Below, piece by piece: positions 57,093 through 64,000 of a stretch of DNA of 64,000 bases. Made by a program: the position numbers and the translations under genes. This DNA is from Polyodon spathula (taxonomy: Eukaryota > Chordata > Actinopteri > Acipenseriformes > Polyodontidae). The notes under the pieces are model-generated. The model was given only the letters and a program-made list of their open reading frames with translations, made no database searches and was not told where the DNA came from. The DNA is taken from contig NC_054538.1 of assembly GCF_017654505.1 (NCBI RefSeq), forward strand, positions 50,541,489 through 50,605,488, read 5' to 3'. Position 1 is the first letter of the stretch. Every line of letters starts with the position of its first letter.

Positions 57093-58715
57093 CAGTGCCC
57101 TCCATAAGTAGTGGGACAGTGAAGTCAAAATTGCTATTTTTGCTGTACACTCAAGCAATATGAAAATATGATTAAAAGATGAATATGAGACAAAAGTACA
57201 GAATGTCACCTTTCATTTCTGGCTGTTTCAACACACACATGTTTTACCAACTAAGAATAACAGCACTTTCATAGTTCCATCCCCCCATTTTATGTGAGCA
57301 TAAGTATTGGAACATTTGGCTCACAGGTTCTAATTGATCAGGTGTTTCCTGTTGCATTGACTGTTCACACATAAAAAAAGCTGTGAATGTGTAGTCTCAG
57401 TTATATCCTTTGCTTTTGCCTTTGGAGTCTGTGTTTGGTGTCTGCAGGCATAATCCAACAAGACTAGGGAGCTGTCTTTGAAAGAAAAGCAAGCAATTTG
57501 GATGCTAAAAGAAAAAAGGAACTCAATTAACCATAGCACAAAAGTTGGGCATAGCCAAATGCAACTGTCTGGAATGTCCTGAAAAAGAAAGAAACCACTG
57601 GTGTTTTGAGCAATAGGCAATGACCAGGTCAGCCTAGACAAACAGCAGCAGTTGATGACAGAACAATGACCAGAGCTGTGAAAAAAAAACCCTGAAACAA
57701 ATGTCAGTGAAATCACCAACAACCTCCAGAATGCTGGGGAGAAACTGTCATAATCTACTGTTCCCAGAAGACTTCTGCAGCAGAATTTGAAAGGCTACAC
57801 TGCAAGATGCAAACCTCTGGTCAGCACCAAAAACAGAAAGGCCAGATTAGAATTTGCTAAAAAGTACAGAGATGAGCCAGTACAGTTCTGGAACAGAGTT
57901 TTATGGACAGATGAGACAAAGATTAACCTTTATCAAAGTGATGGGAAGGCAAAAGTGTGAAGAAAAATTGTAGATGATCCAAAGAATAGCACCTCATCTG
58001 TGAAGCATGGTGGAGGTGGTGTCATGGCATGAGCATGCATGGCTGCCTCTGGAATGGGCTCATTCATCTTTATTGATGATGTAACGAATGATGGCAGCAG
58101 CAGAAACATCTTGGCTACCAATGTACAAGGAAATGCTATCAGACTCATTGGGCAGCACTTCACAATGCAACAGGACAGTGACCCAAAACACACTGCCAAT
58201 GCAACCAAGGAGTTCATCAGGGGAAAAAAGTGGAAAATTTTAGTTAAGTCAAGTCAACCTCCTGATTTAAATCCGATTGAACATGCATTCCACTTGCTGA
58301 AGAGAAGACTGAAGTCAGAAACTCCCCAAAACAAGTAACAGCTGAAAATGGCTGGAGTAAAGTCTTGGCAAAGCATCTCAAAGGACAATACCAAGAGTTT
58401 GGTGATGTCAATGGGTCGCTGCTGTTATTGCATGCAAGGGATTTGCAACTAAATACTAAGTTTTATAATTCTTTTATTTGCTTTAAGTTGAATTGTCCCA
58501 ATACTTTTGCTCACATAAAATGGCGGGATGGAACTCCAAAAGTTCTGTTATTCTTAGCTGGTAAAACATGTATGTATTGAAATTGCCAGAAATAAAAGGT
58601 GCCATTCTGTACTTTTGCCTCATATTCATCTTTTACTCGTAATCTCACATTGCTTAAGTATACAGCAAAAATAGCAATTTTGACTTCACTGTCCCAATAG
58701 TTATGGAGGGCACTG
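57093..58715 (+). mobile_element. Tc1/mariner transposon with about 230-bp terminal repeats, degenerate transposase
   Basis: Left end cagtgccctccataagtagt and right end ttatggagggcactg are terminal inverted repeats. They stay alignable inward for about 230 bases (ctatttttgctgtac, gaataacag, tatgtgagc). Left is bordered by TA (57091-57092); right is followed by ag and a TA microsatellite, so the right duplication is unclear. Transposase pieces on the plus strand: NRVLWTDETKINLYQSDGK (first Asp), TMQQDSDPKHTANATKEFI (second) and PPDLNPIEHAFHLLKRRL (Glu), a DD34E triad. All three residues survive but the frame has many stops and shifts upstream of 58039. Confidence 0.92.
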
Positions 58716-58721
58716 AGTGTG

Positions 58722-58742
58722 TATATATATATATATATATAT
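58722..58742. repeat. TA microsatellite between two Tc1 copies
   Basis: About ten TA units. They may derive from the TA target of the flanking Tc1 elements. Confidence 0.9.
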
Positions 58743-58744
58743 AA

Positions 58745-59100
58745 AACCCCATTGAGATATTGTGGCAGGACCTGAAACGAGCAGTTTATGCTCAAAAACA
58801 CACAAATGTCACTGAGTTGAAGCAGTTCTGCATGAAGGAGTGGGCCAAAATTCTTCCACGGCGCTGTGAGCGACTGATCAATAACTACAGGAAGTGTTTG
58901 GTTGCAGTTATTGCTGCTAAAGGTGGTGTAGCCAGTTATTGAGTCTAAGGGGGAGATTACTTTTTCACACGGGGGCATTGGGTGTTGCATAACTTTCTTT
59001 AGTAAACAAATGAAATAAGTATCAAAATGTTGTGTTATTTGTTCACTCAGTATCCCTTTTATCTAATATTAGATTTTGGTTGAAGATCTCATAACACTCA
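58745..59100 (+). mobile_element. Tc1 fragment, transposase C-terminus
   Basis: Begins abruptly with NPIEILWQDLKRAVYAQKHT, with the third catalytic Glu, continues CERLINNYRKCLVAVIAAKG, GVASY and a stop at 58940-58942. A non-coding end (actttttcacacg, atctaatattagattttgg) follows as in other Tc1 ends. The 5' three quarters and both terminal repeats are missing. Confidence 0.88.
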
Positions 59101-59104
59101 TATT

Positions 59105-59645
59105 ACTGAATTACAAATGGTACATTGAAATTTCATTCTGTTCGATATTTTATTTTTAAACACTGAAACTCAAAATCAATTATTGTAAGGTGACATTGGT
59201 TTTATGTTGGGAGATATTTTTAAGAAAAATAAAAAAACTGAAATATCTTGCTTGCATAAGTATTCAACCCCCACACATTAGTATTTGGTAGAGCCACCTT
59301 TTGCTGCAATAACAGCTTTACGTCTTTCGGGGTAAGTATATACCAGCTTTGCACAAAGTGTCGGAGTGATTTTGGCCCATTCTTCTTGGCAGATTTGCTC
59401 CAGGTTGTTCACGTTGGTTGGACGATGCTTGTGGACCGCAATTCTCAAATAGTGCCACAGATTCTCAGAGTGATTGAGATCAGGACTTTGACTGGGTCAC
59501 TGTAGGACATTCACCTTTTTGTTCTTGAGCCACTCCAATGTTGCTTTGGCCTTGTGCTTGGGATCATTGTCCTGCTGAACAGTAAATTTCCTCCCAAGCT
59601 TCAGTTTTTTAGCAGACTGAAGCAGATTCTCCTGCAGTATTTAAA
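59105..59645 (-). mobile_element. Tc1-like fragment, minus strand
   Basis: The minus strand reads [20 protein letters not shown] (second Asp), a stop in NVLQ*PSQS, SPDLNHSENLWHYLRIAVHK (Glu; Asn-Pro-Ile-Glu is changed to Asn-His-Ser-Glu) and RRKAVIAAKGGSTKY. The end with tattcaacccccacac is typical of this family. The N-terminal half is lost at about 59645, where GC-rich DNA begins abruptly. Confidence 0.85.
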
Positions 59646-59649
59646 AATA

Positions 59650-60440
59650 AGTGCATGGGAAGACCTTATAAAGATGCTGGAGCAGCCAACTGCTGCACAG
59701 CAGGAAGCGAACCGCCTACAGAGAGAGCAATAGGCGACAGCATCAAGAGTCGCAGCTGTCAGAGTTGCCCGAGCCTGAACCAGAGGTGTCTGAGCTGCAG
59801 CGGGTGCTGGCGAGAGTCTTGTGGCCGGCACCGAAGCAAGAGGGGAAGCTGACGGAACAAGAGGTACCACCGCCGGCTACAAGAGAAGGGTGAGGAGGTT
59901 AGGAGCCCACCTCACCACAGCCCCGACCATCACTCCTGCGATCTAGTCTGGCGCTGCTGTGTATGGTCCCATGCCCCTTGCCTCTGGACATCCTGCCAGT
60001 CTGCCAGGACATCCCTGTGCTAGACCTAGATCCCAGGAGTCTGCACCATCGGCCATATTTCTTCCCTTGATTCCCTACTCTGCTCTCCCCAATCACCAAG
60101 ACGTCACTGAGCTGCTGCCAGACATCGCTGGTGCTCCCCATTCACTGGTTCGCTCCTCCTGGGTGATCGGACATTGCTGCGCTGGTCCCCAGTTGCAGAT
60201 CTCTGCCGCTGTTGCATCCTCCTGTTTCCCAGCCATCGCACCAGTCAACTCTGACAAACCGGTGGGGTCCCTTGGGGCCGGTTCACAGTCCCTACCTGGC
60301 CACGCCGGAAGAGGAACTGACTCTCCCTCAAGTTTGCCCGAGGAAGAGGGTGAAGATGGTTGTGGTTTTTTTTGGGGGGGGGGGGGGGGGGGAGTTACTG
60401 TTTGTTACTGTGAATTTATCTCTTTGAATATTTTTTAGCA
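59650..60440 (+). other. GC-rich block, possible retroelement Gag/linker
   Basis: Much more GC-rich than its surroundings. A frame from about 59700 reads EPEPEVSELQRVLARVLWPA and later frames are Pro/Ser-rich (159 codons open at 59959-60438). It begins with EANRLQREQQ-like Glu/Gln-rich sequence. The texture is like LTR-retrotransposon Gag/linker DNA, but no diagnostic motif is present. It ends in an 18-base G run (60375-60393). Confidence 0.35.
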
Positions 60441-60554
60441 AAATTTTACTTGTCTCTTCTCGTCACTGACATTTAAATGCTGTTGTAGTTGTGCCTGAAC
60501 TACAACTTGTCCTTTTTCTCTCAGAAATTAAACAAACAAGTAAAAAAAAATTAC

Positions 60555-60640
60555 AGTGGAACATCGTTTATCCGCGTGCTTATGTCCACGGATGTATGAA
60601 ATCCGCAGATAAATGAGGTGACATTGCACGTGACAGAAGA
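60555..60640. mobile_element. possible Tigger/pogo-type terminal repeat remnant
   Basis: cagtggaacatcgtttatcc, preceded by TA, resembles Tigger/pogo ends. Nearby ccacggatgtatgaaatccg with agataaatgaggtgaca fits the same element. No partner end identified. Confidence 0.4.
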
Positions 60641-60748
60641 CAGAAGAATGTTTTAAAATGAGTTTACTTTGACAGTTATTTTGTAAAACTGAATGCATGT
60701 TTCGGTATGTTGACACTTAGTACAAAATTAAATAAGACTGAAGATTAC

Positions 60749-60937
60749 CTGTAGGAATAACATTCAGTCCCACACAAAAGGTATGATATCCACGGTCACA
60801 TTCATCACAGAACATCATCTCCTCTTCATGATGGGGCTGCTGACAAATCATGCATGTCTTACACTCCATGCACTGCCAGGGGTAAGACTTAGTAACAGCT
60901 ACGAGCTCGACAGTCATATCCAAGCATGATGGGTGAC
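60749..60937 (-). CDS. phf10: phf10 exon: end of PHD1 and most of PHD2
   Basis: PHF10 (BAF45A) is a subunit of the PBAF SWI/SNF chromatin remodeller; its tandem PHD fingers bind histone tails. The exon follows ttttatttcag and begins by completing the Gly of the previous exon. It reads [40 protein letters not shown] and [17 protein letters not shown], then IPTG. The His and Cys ligands of PHD1 and the Cys4-His-Cys of PHD2 are all visible. It is nearly identical to the human protein over this stretch, with no stop. The donor is gtaatc in phase 1. Reading on past the donor gives NLQSYLILY, which is intron. Confidence 0.95.
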
Positions 60938-61089
60938 CTGAAATAAAAGTATCTTAGATAGAGACTGAAGTGTCTATGAAGTGGCATTTGTACCAAAACT
61001 ATTAATCAATTAATTCATCAATTAATTCTGCAATACATAAATCAATTCAATTTGTGCAGCAATTCATAAATTAATTGTGCAATTCATCC

Positions 61090-61365
61090 ATACAAAGGGC
61101 TTGACGAGCTTCTGGATGAATCGATTGTTCCATGATTGACCTGATAATTAATGAATTACCATTTCTAGCCAATTGCAGCAGGTACTAAAATTTTAACCAA
61201 AGAGAATACATCCTCAAGCAAAATTGCTTCAGGTTGATAACCTTGCAGATTACTACAAAAGGCGTTTCAATCACCTAAACCAACAGCAAAAAAGATGTGG
61301 CGCAATTGATTCACCAAGTCGTCCGTCAAGCCTTTTGTATGGATGAATTGATGAATTCATTTAAG
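61090..61365. mobile_element. palindromic MITE-like element
   Basis: aattcatccatacaaagggc then ttgacgagctt (from about 61090) and the reverse complement of the right end (to about 61365, gtccgtcaagccttttgtat then ggatgaatt) form terminal repeats of about 30 bp. Flanks are rich in aattcat/attaatt repeats, which obscure target duplications. No coding capacity. Confidence 0.7.
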
Positions 61366-61518
61366 AATTGCGGCCAATTAATGTAAGTATTTCTTCACGA
61401 ATTGGGACGTACTGAACTAAAACAGTCTTGCTATGAAAATGACATGTAGTTGACAAAAATCAGCAACAGAGCGGGGAAATAATTTAAAAGGCTAGAAGAA
61501 TGCTTGATTTTTTAAATG

Positions 61519-62564
61519 AAGGCCCTGTGAAAATCACAGATCAAGTATTGTATTTCGAGGAACGTGCATGGAACTATTTTATAAATTATATGTACAGATG
61601 ATTTATTTATTTATTTTAAAACGGCAAATAGAGAGATAAATGCCCTGACATCATCAAAATCAACGTCAAAGTTAATCAAGTACTTTACAATAGTTTTACG
61701 TCAGATGCATGTTCACAATTTAGGTCTTGCAAAACAAATACAATGTGTAACCCATACTGATCTTGGGCATCAGTCGACTCGTCAGTGTGACCACTGACAA
61801 GCAACCAGACTAATTTACCAATTCCACAATCTCCTGCTTGTGATACTTGGCAACTTTAGGTAAGTATTCATGTCTCGAATGGGCTGATGAAGGAATCGCT
61901 CCACCATTTGCTACACTCAGTCTGAACAATTTACATAACTTTTGGTTGTCCAGTTTTTGAAGAGGGATATTTGCGCAAACAAATGCCTCTCTCAGGTCTC
62001 AGGTGTTTCGTGCTTCATGTTTTTCAGTGGTCTTTTGGAATATGGAAGTCACCGTTTTTTGTTTCTTTGCAAGTAAAGCAGTCTGAGTACTGCTCTGGAT
62101 TTACACCTTTCTCTTTCGATGAATACTTGAATCTAAATGCCTGTCAAAAGACGATTCTCGGTAGTGATCTACAGTAACGTTGCACCACATACAGAAGAGC
62201 TTACCTTCATCGTGTTACAAAACTCCTCCTGGATACTGCTTTACGCCAACCTTTTCATGAGACATCCATTTTCTTTTTTTAGTGTGTTGTATTTTAGTGT
62301 TTAGTGTGTCATATTTTAATTTCCCATGTAGATTTCATATAGTTACATGACAATCATTACTATGTGCATGGCAAACAGTACACGCAGGGACACAGCAGAG
62401 CTGTACAGTTTTGTTAATGTGACCTTTTTTTTTTTAAACAAAATACATAAGAATTATGAAAATGTATTTTTATTTCTTAAGAATATTTTTTTAAAAATCG
62501 CGGTATTGGGTTAATTTCACGATTTCCTCGCAGTCCGTGAAATTGCGATTTTACACAGGGCCTT
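61519..62564 (-). mobile_element. hAT-like transposon, copy B, with both ends
   Basis: aaggccctgtga at 61519 and cacagggcctt ending at 62564 are inverted terminal repeats of at least 11 bp. Bases 61519-61905 align with copy A at 17345-17760. On the minus strand the fragment EYLPKVAKYHKQEIVELVKL-like and QDQYGLHIVFVLQDL is the same transposase piece, frame-broken. Only about 1 kb long, so it is an internally deleted copy. It inserted in a phf10 intron. Confidence 0.7.
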
Positions 62565-62995
62565 ATTTATAATCAATGACGGGTTACCAAGCCATGTTGT
62601 TTCTGCAGAGTCACTGGGATCCTGTAACATTAGACTAGACAAACATCTGGGATCAATCAGCTACTTGGAAACAGACAAGTATTCATGTGTTAAATGTACT
62701 CTGATTTGTAACTTACCTTATAAACAAGAGTACATTTAATCCTACATTGTGCTGTACTTGCTGCAGTTTTGCAAAGAATTGTACAGTATCAGTGAGCGCA
62801 TAGGAGTCAGCTGTGTAAGTTTAGAACATGGTATTGCTCTATTAGTTTATTCATTCTTTTTAAACTTAATAATTCTGTTAAACAAAAGTTGCAAGTTTAG
62901 AATCACCAACTCATTTTTTTTACTGAGAATCTCACCATTAATATTACATGACCAAAACAAACAGCTATACATTTTTCAATTGATCAATAACTTAC

Positions 62996-63104
62996 CGCTG
63001 TTCCTGCACTGAGAGCAGTGAATGAGAGCTTCAGTCTTTCCTGTCTTGTTGGACTCCTTACCCTTCAGACAAATTCCACAAAGAGCATTTGGAATGACCT
63101 TAGG
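62996..63104 (-). CDS. phf10: phf10 exon: start of PHD finger 1
   Basis: After a cag acceptor (63107-63105) the exon reads [20 protein letters not shown], then [16 protein letters not shown] and a split Gly codon before gtaag. CGIC and HCSQC give the first Cys ligands and the His-region of PHD1. Human PHF10 has the same residues except a few conservative changes. It starts in phase 0 and its end phase fits the next exon at 60937. No break is visible. Upstream phf10 exons are not in the remaining 896 bases. Confidence 0.95.
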
Positions 63105-63324
63105 CTGGAATAGTAGAACAGGACTATAAAAGTTATGACTAAAGATCCCCGTGCATATTGTGACAATGGGTTCAGCAGGAATACACTACAAACAAAACAG
63201 CTGTACCATCATACACAGACTTGTCAACTGCCTTAGTTACTAAATATAAGACATTGTCAGTGCAGAAAGCTTACAAGTCTGACCTTAAGACTGGACTCTA
63301 AAATGCCAAGTAATAGGGCCTTTT

Positions 63325-63419
<95 letters not shown>

Positions 63420-64000
63420 ATTAAAAACACCGAATTACAACAAGCTGCTTTATAAGACGTTAGCTGTATACATAGATAAATAGATAGATAGATAATTACA
63501 GAAAGATAACTGAAAAACAGCAAACAGCTCTATAGCCAAGGAGATTCAGGATCAAAACGGAATATTCATCAATCACTAGAAATACTTAATGAAGAAGAAA
63601 AGTAATTGGTAAAGTTAAAACTCACTATTTCAGTAATTAGCTACAACATTTGGGCTCTCACATTCTTTAGCTAGCACGGTAGAAATAGCTAGGTAAATTG
63701 ATGTTGTTTTAAGTTTAAAAATTGCACGTTACAGACAGTTTTGAGGTAGAGTTCCAATCCTAAAAGGATGTATTGTCGTCTAAGTTCAGCCCATGAGGAA
63801 ATAGAGTCTTAAATCTGTGAATCCAGAAGTTTTCACATTTATCTAACATGTTAGGATTGTACACTTCTCAAAACCAGCGCCTTGCTGATACACGCTCATT
63901 AACACCAGCAACAGAGCGCGACCTGTCAAACTGAAAGGAGTTCCACAACAAGCAACACAGAACTAGAAAACAATCTCTCTCTCTTGTAGTGCATGAAGAT
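63105..64000 (-). other. phf10: phf10 intron, partial
   Basis: No further phf10 exon recognised up to the window end. Holds the TA array at 63327-63415 and a (GATA)n run at 63474-63493. Confidence 0.7.
63327..63415. repeat. TA microsatellite
   Basis: About 44 uninterrupted TA units in a phf10 intron. Confidence 0.97.

Larger units (their letters stand above)
53904..60748 (-). other. phf10: phf10 last intron (6.8 kb), transposon-filled
   Basis: The donor gtaatc at 60748-60743 and the acceptor ttttag at 53904 bound it. It contains a Gmr1-like gypsy relic, three Tc1 copies and a GC-rich block, listed separately. The 53904-54790 part shows no recognisable repeat. Confidence 0.75.
60938..62995 (-). 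other. phf10: phf10 intron between the two PHD exons
   Basis: Bounded by gtaag (62995-62991) and ttttatttcag (to 60938) on the minus strand. It contains a palindromic MITE and an hAT-like element, listed separately. The remainder is AT-rich. Confidence 0.85.

Noticed and set aside
59959..60438. 159-codon ORF as a host gene exon
   Set aside because: It is only a stop-poor GC-rich stretch; no conserved domain, splice sites or context, and the G run at its end is low complexity.
60528..60716. Continuation of phf10 coding sequence below 60749
   Set aside because: The frame past 60749 reads through a gtaatc donor into non-conserved sequence; the matching last exon is at 53833-53903.

Overview
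The window reads as a vertebrate, almost certainly a ray-finned fish, nuclear locus. The evidence is split genes with GT/AG introns, long microsatellites, and a repeat fauna typical of fish: Tc1/mariner, hAT, piggyBac-like and CACTA DNA transposons, DIRS and Ty3/gypsy elements (one with Gmr1-type domain order), L1-like, CR1/L2-like and R2-like LINEs, and a tRNA-derived SINE. The SINE head resembles ones I associate with sturgeon or paddlefish. That is a recollection, not a result. Nothing here is bacterial, and there is no operon, CRISPR array or prokaryotic system.

Two host genes frame the window and converge. On the left, + strand, are the last two exons of ppm1g (PP2C-type phosphatase, 1019-1118 and 1398-1589) with their poly(A) signal. 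On the right, - strand, are the last three exons of phf10 (BAF45A subunit of the PBAF chromatin remodeller): 62996-63104, 60749-60937 and a short terminal exon at 53833-53903 found by splice phase and zinc ligands. Its intron 53904-60748 is filled with transposons.

Layout: 1.8-3.4 kb DIRS tail; 5.5-6.8 kb fold-back repeats; 7-8 kb DIRS 5' scrap; 8.36-10.7 kb Tc1 fragment joined to an L1; 12.4-12.8 kb hAT fragment; 14.4-16.1 kb LINE endonuclease; 16-17.8 kb hAT/BED fragments; 18.7-21.9 kb gypsy element A with a 9-unit minisatellite and a long CA tract; 22.1-22.5 kb long palindromic element; 23-24.2 kb Tc1 end, LTR-like block and 69-bp tandem repeats; 26.8-27.3 kb piggyBac-like MITE; 28-29.6 kb SINE, minisatellite, local duplication and LINE tail; 29.9-36.9 kb gypsy element B (- strand), its leader hit by a solo LTR; 37.1-40.2 kb TIR-bounded region with a cluster of near-perfect palindromes; 40.3-42.4 kb hAT element with target duplication and an inner Tc1; 42.4-44.2 kb R2-like LINE; 45.9-48.4 kb CACTA transposase split by a complete Tc1; 49.5-52.4 kb second DIRS; 53.1-53.6 kb SINE; 54.8-57.1 kb Gmr1-like gypsy; 57.1-59.6 kb three Tc1 copies; 59.7-60.4 kb GC-rich block; 61-62.6 kb palindromic MITE and hAT.

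Every mobile element with readable coding sequence is broken by stops, frameshifts, deletions or lost catalytic residues, so I see no active transposon and no new multi-gene system. The most informative signals are the nested-insertion history, the Gmr1-type element, two DIRS recombinases that lost different catalytic residues, the palindrome cluster at 37.5-37.8 kb and the divergent phf10 C-terminus.
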